Part shown: in pieces, positions 1 to 8,906 of the stretch
Layout: each line of letters starts with the position of its first letter
Position numbering within the stretch: the first letter of the stretch is position 1
Origin: Bacteroidales bacterium
GTDB taxonomy: Bacteria; Bacteroidota; Bacteroidia; Bacteroidales; VadinHA17
DNA: 64,000 nucleotides
Assembly (NCBI GenBank): GCA_009877105.1
Contig: WXFD01000013.1
Location: 102,229-166,228, forward strand
Direction: 5' to 3'
Notes under the pieces: generated by a model
Told to the model about the DNA's origin: nothing
Database searches by the model: none
The model's input: only the letters and a program-made list of their open reading frames with translations
Translations under genes and position numbers: made by a program

Positions 1-143
1 CCGTAATTATGGAAACAGATTTCCCTGATTCTGTCTACGAGAGATTCACTTTCAACACCCGGAAGAAGGGCGCCGCTCATGAGGATCTGCCTGACGAGAT
101 CATGAACCGGGAGTGTGTAAATTATAAAATAAAGACTGAATAA
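1..143 (+). CDS. 3' end of an unidentified gene, start outside window
   Basis: An open frame enters from the left edge and ends with TAA at 141-143, two bases before the ATG of the next gene. About 46 residues are visible, ending in YKIKTE. The segment is charged, with no membrane span and no cysteine cluster. I do not recognise the family. The next gene begins with a NarI-like domain, and NarI genes normally follow narG, narH or narJ. A subunit or chaperone of a molybdenum oxidoreductase is therefore a reasonable guess from context, but nothing in these residues proves it. The tight spacing suggests the gene is the upstream part of the same operon. Confidence 0.6.
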   Translation, partial: VIMETDFPDSVYERFTFNTRKKGAAHEDLPDEIMNRECVNYKIKTE

Positions 144-145
144 AA

Positions 146-1951
146 ATGAACGGTATTTTCTTTTTTATTGTGCTGCCCTACCTGGCCATCTTCTCGTTGC
201 TTCCGGCAAGCATCTACAAATACCGGGCACATGGTTTCAAGGTCTCCTCCCTGTCAAGCCAGCTATTGGAAAACAGGCTGCTTTTCTTCGGAAGCAGACC
301 ATTTCACTGGGGCATAATCCTGTTATTCTTCGGTCACCTTATCGCATTCCTAATACCTTCATCAGTGCTGGCATGGAATTCAAAACCGCTCAGGCTCTAT
401 ATTCTTGAAACCGCAGCCTTATCATTCGGAATTCTAGCCCTGATCGGACTGACAGTCCTGATATCAAGGCGGCTTCGGGTTAAAAGAGTCAGGCTGGTAA
501 CCAGCAGAATGGATATTTTTGTTTTCCTGATTCTCTCGGTACAGCTTATAACCGGCTTGTATACAGCAATATTTCTGCGATGGGGGTCATCATGGTTTGC
601 TTCGGTACTAACCCCGTACCTCATCTCAATCTTTGCCTTCAGGCCTGATATCACGGCCATCGTGGCGCTCCCCGTCATGGTGAAGATACATATCGTATCT
701 GCCTTTGTGCTTATCGGCATGATACCCTACACCAGATTCATGCACTTCCTGGTCTACCCGTTTGTCTACCTGTGGCGCAGCTATCAGGTCGTGATATGGA
801 ACAGACTTTCCCGTTCAAGACATCTCCCCTCTCTGCTGCTGATTGCACTTTTATCATCCGTTGCCCTGCCTGCCTGTACCAATGCCATCCATGCCGATGA
901 CTCAGTAATAGGCAAATCTGGAACGGCCCCTTCCGAGGAGATTATCAGGGGACAAAGGCTTTTCTACGGCCTGGTTTACCCGGGTGATGAATCAAAGAAC
1001 TGTGCCGGTTGTCACAATACAGCTGTAACCGATACACTGAACTGGTATCCCGATGCCGTGGCGATCTCCAGGAAATACAAAAGCAAAAGCGCTGAAGATC
1101 TGGGTGCTATCCTGCTCACCCCTACCGGAAAGATGATGACGCAGGTACACAAGAACATCCGGCTATCCGATGAAGAGATAACACTGATCAAGGGTTATAT
1201 GGATGAGCTGTCGGGCACAAGCCTCATTCAGCCTAAACAGGCTCCAATAAATCTTGTTCTGTTCATTATCGCTTCGCTTCTGTTTCTTGTTTCAGCGGTT
1301 GACCTGATTATAACCAAACGAATCAGGAAACGGTGGGTGAACCCTATCATTCTCTCGGTAACCGGACTCTATATTACCGTGGTCCTTGTAGTGAATGCCA
1401 TTGCTCTTGGGCGCACCACCGGATATTCCCCCGATCAACCCGTCAAGTTCTCCCACCAGATTCATGCAGGTCAGAATGGCACAGATTGTATTTATTGCCA
1501 TAATTATGCCCCATACAGCAAATCAGCGGGTATCCCTGCACAAAACATCTGCATGAATTGTCACCTTCTGGTTCGCAACGGCACAAGGTCTGGCATGTTT
1601 GAGATAGCCAAGGTGGTTGAATCGTATGAAGCCAATAAGCCGATTGAATGGATCAGGGTATACAATATTCAGGAACATGTATTCTTCAGCCATGCACAGC
1701 ATGTCACCGCCGGTGGAATTGACTGTACCGAATGTCATGGCGAGGTGGCCGGAATGACGAGGATCGTACAGGTGCCTGATTTATCAATGAGATGGTGTAT
1801 CAATTGTCACCGGACAAGGAGTGTCAATTTCGGGGGCAATAACTTTTACACCCAGTACAAGGAATGGGCTGGCAGGATACAAAAAGGCGATATAGACAGT
1901 GTGACGGTGGAATGGATGGGCGGCACAGAGTGTATGAAATGTCATTATTAA
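146..1951 (+). CDS. actA: NarI-like cytochrome b / cytochrome c / ActA fusion (ACIII subunit A)
   Basis: Three parts are visible in 601 residues. Residues 1-215 are a NarI-type di-heme cytochrome b. Histidines 54/64 and 182/200 have the same 10- and 18-residue spacings as the heme ligands of nitrate reductase NarI, and RFMHFLVYP closes the domain. After a further membrane span, residues 250-355 form a mono-heme cytochrome c domain (CAGCH at 286-290). A TM-rich linker (about 370-425) leads to an ActA-type multi-heme domain with five CxxCH motifs (448-452, 469-473, 527-531, 551-555, 596-600). ActA normally carries hemes that accept electrons in ACIII. The NarI part would let the subunit exchange electrons between quinol and the c hemes. 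This is the first recognised gene of the act operon; actB follows 28 bp later. The ActA assignment rests on the heme pattern and on actB-F downstream. Confidence 0.85.
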   Translation: MNGIFFFIVLPYLAIFSLLPASIYKYRAHGFKVSSLSSQLLENRLLFFGSRPFHWGIILLFFGHLIAFLIPSSVLAWNSKPLRLYILETAALSFGILALIGLTVLISRRLRVKRVRLVTSRMDIFVFLILSVQLITGLYTAIFLRWGSSWFASVLTPYLISIFAFRPDITAIVALPVMVKIHIVSAFVLIGMIPYTRFMHFLVYPFVYLWRSYQVVIWNRLSRSRHLPSLLLIALLSSVALPACTNAIHADDSVIGKSGTAPSEEIIRGQRLFYGLVYPGDESKNCAGCHNTAVTDTLNWYPDAVAISRKYKSKSAEDLGAILLTPTGKMMTQVHKNIRLSDEEITLIKGYMDELSGTSLIQPKQAPINLVLFIIASLLFLVSAVDLIITKRIRKRWVNPIILSVTGLYITVVLVVNAIALGRTTGYSPDQPVKFSHQIHAGQNGTDCIYCHNYAPYSKSAGIPAQNICMNCHLLVRNGTRSGMFEIAKVVESYEANKPIEWIRVYNIQEHVFFSHAQHVTAGGIDCTECHGEVAGMTRIVQVPDLSMRWCINCHRTRSVNFGGNNFYTQYKEWAGRIQKGDIDSVTVEWMGGTECMKCHY

Positions 1952-1979
1952 GCGACGATGTTCAAAAAAGAGAGCGGTT

Positions 1980-4937
1980 ATGAAGAAACTCAGGGATAAT
2001 CGGGGTGAATTTAGTAAGTCTGCACCCGGCGAAGAAAATTACAGTGAGCGAGATGACAACAACCCTCTGCTGGAATTGTTTGAGGAGGGTTTCCTGAAAT
2101 CATCAAGCACCAGGAGAGATTTCCTGAAGGTTTTCGGGTTCAGTTTTACATCAGCTGCACTGGTTACAGGATGCAAAATACCGGTCAGGGAAGCTGTACC
2201 TTACGTCAACCAGCCACCTGAATTCACACCCGGCAGCGCAGTATACTTCGCAACCTGTTTCTACGACGGGCACGAATACTCGGATATACTGATAAAAACA
2301 CGTGACGGACGACCGGTAAAAATCGAGGGGAATTCTCTCTCTGAATTTAACAGGGGAGCTACCACTGCAAGGGTACAGGCATCTGTACTGACTCTCTATG
2401 ACGATGCGCGGCTGAAAAACCCGATGGCTGATCAGCAGACAACCTCATGGAAGACCATTGACGAAAGAATAACCGGTGATCTTGCCCGGATCAATGCCGA
2501 AGGGGGTGAAATCGTTCTGCTTACTTCAACAATAATCTCTCCTTCAACCATCAGGCTCATCAGGGAGTTCGCTGCAGGCTTCAAAAACTTCAGGTGGGTG
2601 CAGTATGATGCACTTTCATACTCCGCAATTCTCGAAGCCAACTCGTTGTGCTTCGGGAAAAGAGTTATCCCCGATTACAATTTCGAGAAAAGTGACCTTG
2701 TAGTTTCCGTTAATGCCGACTTCCTGGGAGCATGGGTGGCTCCGGTCCGCTTCATCCCGAAATATGTCGCCCGCAGAAAGCTGAGTAACGGTGAGACAGG
2801 CATGCTCCGGCACATACACTATGAATCAGGCATGAGCCTCACCGGCAGCAATGCAGATATAAGGAGGAAAATAAGACCCTCTGAGGAAAAGAGCTTGCTG
2901 ACCGATCTCTATAACAGGATTGCCCTCAGAAAAGGCATTGAGCCTCTCCCCGGCCCGGCATTCCGTGAAGATCTTACATCACTGGCTGAAAGCCTTCTCG
3001 CTTCCGGAGGAAAATCAATAGTGGTATCAGGTACCAATGACACTGAGATTCAGATAATTGTAAACGGAATAAATTCCATGCTCGGCAACTATGCAGACTG
3101 TATCGACCTGAACAGACATCTGAAGGTAGCTGCCGGCAGTGACAGTATGGTTGAAGAGCTGGTAAATGACATGAACGCCGGGAAGGTCAAAGCCCTGCTA
3201 ATGTACAATGTCAATCCTCTCTATGATTGGGTCTCTCCCGATAAATTTCTTGACGGAATCAGAAAAACCGGTCTGACCGTCAATATGGCGGTCAGCCTGA
3301 ACGAGACAGTCGGAAAGGCAAAATATGAGTGCCCGGTTCACCATTACCTGGAGTCATGGAATGATGCTGAAGTCATTCCCGGACAGCTGAGCCTGTCTCA
3401 GCCGGCAATTCACCCGCTTTTCAGTACCCGGTCATTTCAGGAATCTCTCCTCAAATGGTCAGGCAGCCCTGTTGCATGGCATGACTATATAAAAGCATTT
3501 TGGGAAAAGGAGTATTTCCCGGAATCAGGCCACTCTTCATTCAGGGACTTCTGGAACTCATCACTCGGCAACGGACTCTACACCGCTGCTGCCGGGCCGG
3601 TGACCCTTCCTCCCTTTAACAGGAAAGCCCTGCATCAGATAAAGGGAACTGCAGAGACTCCGTCGCCGGATGACTTCGAAATAATCATCTACGAAAGCAT
3701 TGCGCTGGGTACGGGAATGTATGCCAATAATCCATGGCTGATGGAGTTGCCTGACCCGGTGACCCGCCACTGCTGGGATAATGTCGCCTCCATCTCACCG
3801 GCCGATGCCGGGAAGATGGGGATTGAAACCGGACACCTGCTGAGAGTGGGCGACGGACTTCTCCTGCCAGCCCTGATCCAGCCGGGGCAGGCTGACGGGA
3901 CACTTTCCATAGCAGTCGGGTATGGTCATACCAATTCAGGGCCCGTGGCAGATGAGGTCGGAGTGAACCTCTATCCCCATGCATCGATGTCAGGCAGCAA
4001 CCGCAGTTACGGGTTCAGGACCAGCCGGCTGGAAAATACACTCACAAAAAAACCGATGGCTCTTACACAGACGCACTCTTCAATGGAGGGACGGCCAATT
4101 GTGAGAGAGACAGTCCTGAGTAAATACAGGGAGGATCTGGCTTCAGGAAAAAAGTTCAATGAAACAGATGAACTGCACAATAAAACCCTCTATCCGGATG
4201 TGAAGTATGACGGGTTCCACTGGGGTATTGCAATAGACCTGAATGCCTGCGTAGGATGCAATGCATGTGTGATTGCCTGCCAGGCTGAGAACAATATTCC
4301 GGTAGTGGGGAAAGATGAGGTGATTCTCAGGAGAATCATGCATTGGATAAGAATAGACCGCTACTATTCTGATTCACCCGATAACCCCAGGGTGTACTTC
4401 CAGCCGCTCATGTGTCAGCATTGCGATAACGCTCCCTGTGAGAACGTTTGTCCGGTGTCGGCAACCAATCACAGCAGCGAAGGATTGAACCAGATGACCT
4501 ATAACCGCTGTGTAGGAACAAAATATTGCATAAACAACTGCCCCTACAAGGTGAGAAGGTTTAACTGGTACAGGTATACCAACAATAAGGCATTTGATTT
4601 CAACACCGCATCTGACCTCGGAAGAATGGTGTTGAATCCTGATGTGACGGTTAGGGAGAGAGGGGTTGTTGAGAAGTGCTCATTTTGTGTTCAGCGCATC
4701 CAGGAACAGAAGCTACAGGCAAAGCTGGAGAACAGAACGCTCAGTGACGGCGAGATAAAGCCGGCATGCATGCAGGCGTGCCCTGCCGGGGCAATCGTGT
4801 TTGGAAACCTTAATGACAGTGAGAGCAAGGTGTCACGGCTCTTCAATGACCCCAGGCAATACTTCCTGCTCGATGAACTGCATACACTGCCTTCAGTTGG
4901 CTTCCTGGCCAAAGTGTGGAATGATGAGGATATTTAA
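1980..4937 (+). CDS. actB: ACIII molybdopterin-like/iron-sulfur subunit ActB
   Basis: The protein has 985 residues, as expected for fused ActB1/ActB2. A twin-arginine segment (STRRDFLKV, near residues 43-51) and a lipobox ending at Cys65 (ALVTGC) indicate Tat export and lipid anchoring. Residues about 75-720 are the molybdopterin-oxidoreductase-like domain; in ACIII this domain carries no Mo cofactor. The C-terminal domain has ferredoxin-type cysteine clusters starting at CVGCNACVIAC (Cys757), followed by CQHCDNAPCENVCP, a third cluster ending CINNCP, then CSFC and CMQACP. That is the usual arrangement for several cubane clusters passing electrons to ActA. The start is supported by the Tat signal. 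It is the second gene of the operon, 23 bp before actC. Confidence 0.95.
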   Translation: MKKLRDNRGEFSKSAPGEENYSERDDNNPLLELFEEGFLKSSSTRRDFLKVFGFSFTSAALVTGCKIPVREAVPYVNQPPEFTPGSAVYFATCFYDGHEYSDILIKTRDGRPVKIEGNSLSEFNRGATTARVQASVLTLYDDARLKNPMADQQTTSWKTIDERITGDLARINAEGGEIVLLTSTIISPSTIRLIREFAAGFKNFRWVQYDALSYSAILEANSLCFGKRVIPDYNFEKSDLVVSVNADFLGAWVAPVRFIPKYVARRKLSNGETGMLRHIHYESGMSLTGSNADIRRKIRPSEEKSLLTDLYNRIALRKGIEPLPGPAFREDLTSLAESLLASGGKSIVVSGTNDTEIQIIVNGINSMLGNYADCIDLNRHLKVAAGSDSMVEELVNDMNAGKVKALLMYNVNPLYDWVSPDKFLDGIRKTGLTVNMAVSLNETVGKAKYECPVHHYLESWNDAEVIPGQLSLSQPAIHPLFSTRSFQESLLKWSGSPVAWHDYIKAFWEKEYFPESGHSSFRDFWNSSLGNGLYTAAAGPVTLPPFNRKALHQIKGTAETPSPDDFEIIIYESIALGTGMYANNPWLMELPDPVTRHCWDNVASISPADAGKMGIETGHLLRVGDGLLLPALIQPGQADGTLSIAVGYGHTNSGPVADEVGVNLYPHASMSGSNRSYGFRTSRLENTLTKKPMALTQTHSSMEGRPIVRETVLSKYREDLASGKKFNETDELHNKTLYPDVKYDGFHWGIAIDLNACVGCNACVIACQAENNIPVVGKDEVILRRIMHWIRIDRYYSDSPDNPRVYFQPLMCQHCDNAPCENVCPVSATNHSSEGLNQMTYNRCVGTKYCINNCPYKVRRFNWYRYTNNKAFDFNTASDLGRMVLNPDVTVRERGVVEKCSFCVQRIQEQKLQAKLENRTLSDGEIKPACMQACPAGAIVFGNLNDSESKVSRLFNDPRQYFLLDELHTLPSVGFLAKVWNDEDI

Positions 4938-4960
4938 TCACAGATAACAATAGCCGACCG

Positions 4961-6322
4961 ATGTACAACAGGAAAATCAGGGGCCCGCTCATTGAAGGGA
5001 ACAAGACTGTCAGACAGATCACCAAGGAGGTTGTCGCACCTTTGGAAACCACTCCCGGAATGTGGTGGTATATTGCCTTTGGCATCTCATCAATTGCTGC
5101 CGCCTATGGGGTTTATGCCATGTATATCACAGTATCCAGGGGAATCGGAACATGGGGGTTAAATAACTCCGTAGCCTGGGGATGGGATATTATAAACTTC
5201 ATATGGTGGATCGGGATAGGACACGCCGGTACCGCCTTCTCAATCTTCCTGCTCGTTCTGAGACAGAGATGGAGAACATCCATTAACAGGTCGGCCGAGG
5301 CAATGACAGTACTGGCTGTCGCCTGCGCCGCTCTCTTCCCCCTGATACACATGGGCCGCATATGGCTGGCATTCTATATTATCCCATACCCGAATACCAG
5401 GGGCCCGCTATGGGTCAATTTCAACTCACCGCTCTTCTGGGATTTCACTGCAATAACTGCCTATCTCCTTATATCAGTCTCGTTCTGGTACCTGGGAATG
5501 TTGCCTGACTTCGGAACAATACGCGATAAGACATCATCAAAAATCAGAAAAGCTGTTTACGGATTCTTCAGTCTCGGATGGACCGGCTCAAGCCGCCAGT
5601 GGATCCGGTTTGAATCGCTCAGCTTTGTTTTCGGAGGCCTCGCTGCCGTACTGGTGGTATCGGTACACTCAATTGTTGCAACTGACTTCGCCGCCGGGAT
5701 AGTACCGGGCTGGCATTCAACCGTCTTCCCTCCTTTCTTTGTGGTGGGTGCAATCTTTTCAGGGTTTGCCATGGTGATGACCCTTATGGTAATTATCAGG
5801 AAAATCTATCGGCTCACTGATTACATCACCGATAATCATATGGATGCCATAGCCAGAATACTTGTCTTCATATCTCTTATCATGGCAGTCTCATATCTTG
5901 TCGAACTCTTCATCGGATGGTATTCAGGCAATGAATATGAGAAGTATGCTGTCATCCATAACAGGGTTGCCGGTGAGTATGCACCGCAGTTCTGGGGAAT
6001 GATACTCTGTAATGCCCTGATCCCACAGCTTTTCTGGTTCAGGAAGTTCAGAAGAAACTGGGTCTCCCTCCTGCTGATCTCACTGGTCATAAATATTGGA
6101 ATGTGGCTCGAAAGATATAATATAGTCGTAACACCGCTCAGCAAGGACTTCCTGCCTTCAAGTTGGGTCACCTATAAACCTACTTTCATTGACATCGGAG
6201 TATTTGTAGGTACTATTGGCCTGTTTGCCACCGGGGTGCTGCTGTTCATGAGGTATATCCCAATGATGGCGATCAGCGAACTCAAGGGAGTTGTAAATAT
6301 CGGTAACAAAGAAGAAGATTAA
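4961..6322 (+). CDS. actC: ACIII quinol-binding membrane subunit ActC (NrfD/PsrC family)
   Basis: A 453-residue, highly hydrophobic protein of the NrfD/PsrC family with about ten predicted membrane spans. In ACIII, ActC binds quinol next to the iron-sulfur domain of ActB. Family-typical stretches are visible, such as WGWDIINFIWWIGIGHAGT near residues 75-93 and GRIWLAFYIIPYPNTRGPLW near 132-152. The start at 4961 is the first ATG after the actB stop and gives a short charged cytoplasmic N-terminus, as in homologues. It lies between actB (23 bp) and actD (11 bp), so co-transcription is almost certain. I see no missing segment. Confidence 0.95.
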   Translation: MYNRKIRGPLIEGNKTVRQITKEVVAPLETTPGMWWYIAFGISSIAAAYGVYAMYITVSRGIGTWGLNNSVAWGWDIINFIWWIGIGHAGTAFSIFLLVLRQRWRTSINRSAEAMTVLAVACAALFPLIHMGRIWLAFYIIPYPNTRGPLWVNFNSPLFWDFTAITAYLLISVSFWYLGMLPDFGTIRDKTSSKIRKAVYGFFSLGWTGSSRQWIRFESLSFVFGGLAAVLVVSVHSIVATDFAAGIVPGWHSTVFPPFFVVGAIFSGFAMVMTLMVIIRKIYRLTDYITDNHMDAIARILVFISLIMAVSYLVELFIGWYSGNEYEKYAVIHNRVAGEYAPQFWGMILCNALIPQLFWFRKFRRNWVSLLLISLVINIGMWLERYNIVVTPLSKDFLPSSWVTYKPTFIDIGVFVGTIGLFATGVLLFMRYIPMMAISELKGVVNIGNKEED

Positions 6323-6333
6323 CATTCCTGATT

Positions 6334-6867
6334 ATGGCCAGAACTTTTAAAATAGGAATATTCGATGATGAGGAGAAGTTCATCTCATCACTGAAGCGGC
6401 TGAAGGAGCAGAAGCATTCTGTTTATGAAGTCTTTACGCCTTACCCGGTCAATGAGGTGCTGCACCTGCTGAAACGCAGGACAAGACTGCCAACGGCAGC
6501 CTACTTCTTCGGCCTCTTCGGTATTGTGGCTACACTCATGTTCCTCTATTACACCTCAGTCATCAGCTGGCCGGTTGTGTATGGAGGCAAGCCATTCAAC
6601 TCATTCCCCTCATTCATTGTAGTTACAATCGTCGTGACTATACTGACAGTGACCATTCTGAGCCTTGCGCTCTTCTCAGGAAGATCGAAGCTCTACCCGG
6701 GGCGCGATAATACGATATTCGATGGCAGGGCCACTGACGATATGTTCATTATTGTTATGGATACAGAAGCCCTGGATGAACAGTCAGCAGAGGAAGCCGG
6801 AGAGATAATGCGGACAGAGGGGGCAATTGAGATTATCAATAAGGAAATCGAAACAGTTTATACATGA
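6334..6867 (+). CDS. actD: ACIII membrane subunit ActD
   Basis: A 177-residue protein with a soluble N-terminal part (about 1-55), two membrane spans (about 60-80 and 95-118) and a soluble C-terminal tail. This layout and the position between actC and actE match ActD (DUF3341 family). ActD has no cofactor motif and none is seen here; its role is structural, packing against ActC. The stop codon overlaps the next start (ATGA at 6864-6867), a sign of translational coupling with actE. Confidence 0.9.
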   Translation: MARTFKIGIFDDEEKFISSLKRLKEQKHSVYEVFTPYPVNEVLHLLKRRTRLPTAAYFFGLFGIVATLMFLYYTSVISWPVVYGGKPFNSFPSFIVVTIVVTILTVTILSLALFSGRSKLYPGRDNTIFDGRATDDMFIIVMDTEALDEQSAEEAGEIMRTEGAIEIINKEIETVYT

Positions 6868-7472
6868 TACACTACAATATAAAAATGGCTTCCCGGAGGT
6901 CGATAGTGCTTATCATCCTGTTGATGCTTCTGAACAGTTGCAGCAGGGACAGGCACACTACGGGATGGGATTATTTCCCTGACATGTTCTATTCCATAGC
7001 CTATGAAACCTATTCACCGAATCCGAACTTCGCAGACGGAATGACCATGAGAGAGCCTGTGCCGGGAACAGTACCGCGTGGCTATATCCCTTTTGAGTAT
7101 ACAATTGAGCTGGAATCGAGGATAGAGGCAGGGAAAGAGCTTAGGAACCCGCTGCTGCCAACTGCTGATGCATTGGCCAGGGGAAAGGAGGAATACACCA
7201 TTTTCTGTTCCGGATGCCATGGCGTTCTGGGAGACGGAAAAGGATTCCTTTTTACGAGCGGCCTCTACCCATTACAGCCAAAATCACTCACTGATTCTGT
7301 TGCAAGGAATTTGAAAGAGGGTGAAATATTTCATACCATCACACTGGGCCGCGGATTTATGGGCGCACACGGAGCACAGGTGGCACCTGATGACAGATGG
7401 AAGATTATACTCTATATCAGGCAGATGCAGGAAGAGACCCTGCAGACTGCAGGAGCCGGAAGAGAAGAGTGA
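6864..7472 (+). CDS. actE: ACIII mono-heme cytochrome c lipoprotein ActE
   Basis: A 202-residue cytochrome c. The N-terminus is a lipoprotein signal ending LLMLLNSC (Cys26). A single heme site, CSGCH, is at residues 115-119. The segment FMGAHGAQV near 170 provides a likely axial methionine. ActE hands electrons from ActA to a soluble carrier or an oxidase. The start at 6864 overlaps the actD stop. A second ATG seven codons later (MASRRS) would also give a good signal peptide, so the exact start is open. The next gene follows 43 bp later. Confidence 0.93.
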   Translation: MIHYNIKMASRRSIVLIILLMLLNSCSRDRHTTGWDYFPDMFYSIAYETYSPNPNFADGMTMREPVPGTVPRGYIPFEYTIELESRIEAGKELRNPLLPTADALARGKEEYTIFCSGCHGVLGDGKGFLFTSGLYPLQPKSLTDSVARNLKEGEIFHTITLGRGFMGAHGAQVAPDDRWKIILYIRQMQEETLQTAGAGREE

Positions 7473-7515
7473 ACCTCACAGGAGAGCGACTCGATTAATA
7501 TAATTGTTTAATACC

Positions 7516-8703
7516 ATGGGAGCAATGAAGGAACAATTTCAGGTATCGACAACCTTCAGAATAATAATCCTGATCCTGATGGCCATTGGTGCATGCACCT
7601 TTGTCATAGGACTGTTTACGGATCGTGAGACCACCTGGGCCGGCTATCTTGTCACGAACTACTATTTCTTCTCGATTGCAATGGGCGGGGTTTTCTTCTA
7701 TCTCCTCCAGAGTATCACCCAGTCAGGATGGTCATCGGCCTTCAAGCGTGTACCCGAAGCAATGATGTCTTATATCCCCGTGGCGGCACTCTTTTTTCTG
7801 CTTCTCTACTTCGGCACCCATGACCTCTATCGCTGGTCTGATCCTGAAGCCGCAGCCGTGGATCCGCTCATCCGGAGCAGGGCAGTCTTTATGAATGTTC
7901 CCTTTTTCTATATCAGAATCGCTCTCTTCTTTGCTCTATGGATCATTTTTATACGGATACTGAGAAAGCTGTCACTCAGGGAAGACAGCTTTGACCCGGC
8001 AGATCATGAGGGTATTATGGCACTCTTTGCAAAGAGTGAACTGTACTCTAAAATCTTTATTTTCATACTGGCCATTACTTTTACCCTCTCAGCATTCGAC
8101 CTGGTAATGTCAATTGATGCACATTGGTACAGTACAATTTTTGCCTTCAAGAACCTGGTTGCCGCATTCCTGCACGGTGTATCTGTTATGATACTCATCA
8201 TTTTCATCCTCCACAGGAGAGGATACTTCCCGTTTCTCAACAAATATCATTTGCATGACTTTGCGAGGTACCTGTTCATGCTCTCCATCCTGTGGGGATA
8301 TTTCTGGTTTGCACAGTTCATGCTGATCTGGTTCGGGAATATCCCGGAAGAGACTGTCTACTACTATGTGCGGTGGCAGGATGGCTGGAAAGTGATGTTC
8401 TTCCTCGAAATAGGCCTGAACTGGGCAATCCCCTTCATGGTTCTGCTCCCGATCAAAACCAGCAGGAACATGATGGTAATAACCATGGTAATAGCATTCC
8501 TGATCATCGGTCAATATATAGACCTTTTCGTTCAGATCATTCCGGGAACAACCGGGGTTCTCAAGTTCGGACTGATCCACGCCGGACTCTTCGTGGGATA
8601 TGCAGCCCTTTTTGCCCTGGTGGTGGCAACGGCCCTCGGCAAGGCAAAGATTATTGCACCCAATCATCCCTATCTGGAAGAGAGCCTGAAGCATAAGTTC
8701 TGA
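7516..8703 (+). CDS. actF: ACIII membrane subunit ActF
   Basis: A protein of about 395 residues with ten predicted membrane spans. It resembles ActC/NrfD-like membrane subunits but lacks quinol-site features, as is usual for ActF. Family-typical text includes FYFFSIAMGGVFFYLLQ (near residue 50) and a conserved block around LRYLFMLSILWGYFWFAQ-like residues near 255. I chose the ATG at 7516; a TTG at 7504 and an ATG at 7525 are in frame, and none has a clear ribosome-binding site. It is the last gene of the act operon. The cytochrome oxidase genes that usually follow ACIII are absent here. Confidence 0.92.
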   Translation: MGAMKEQFQVSTTFRIIILILMAIGACTFVIGLFTDRETTWAGYLVTNYYFFSIAMGGVFFYLLQSITQSGWSSAFKRVPEAMMSYIPVAALFFLLLYFGTHDLYRWSDPEAAAVDPLIRSRAVFMNVPFFYIRIALFFALWIIFIRILRKLSLREDSFDPADHEGIMALFAKSELYSKIFIFILAITFTLSAFDLVMSIDAHWYSTIFAFKNLVAAFLHGVSVMILIIFILHRRGYFPFLNKYHLHDFARYLFMLSILWGYFWFAQFMLIWFGNIPEETVYYYVRWQDGWKVMFFLEIGLNWAIPFMVLLPIKTSRNMMVITMVIAFLIIGQYIDLFVQIIPGTTGVLKFGLIHAGLFVGYAALFALVVATALGKAKIIAPNHPYLEESLKHKF

Positions 8704-8743
8704 TCACAGGCAATCTGCTTCAGAAGAGTCTTTGCAGCTGTCA

Positions 8744-8779
8744 CCATAAGTAAAACCAGCGCCATAAGTAAAACCGGCG
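8744..8779. repeat. two 18-bp tandem repeats
   Basis: The 18-mer ccataagtaaaaccagcg is repeated immediately with one change (an a to g). It lies in the convergent gap after actF. I see no strong terminator hairpin in the 203-bp gap (8704-8906), so the function is unknown. Confidence 0.7.
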
Positions 8780-8906
8780 CCGCCGGGTTACTGCCGGAAA
8801 TTAGCGGGCAACCATTGCTGACCCTTTACCGGGCAACACCGCCGGGAACAAATATAAACGAAAGATCAGCTCAGTGGGAATGCAGCCGCCTTTACCGCAG
8901 GGCGTC

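Noticed and set aside
8110..8694. 194-codon minus-strand frame opposite actF
   Set aside because: It lies wholly within actF, is antisense and lacks any domain; it is a shadow of the strongly conserved actF frame.
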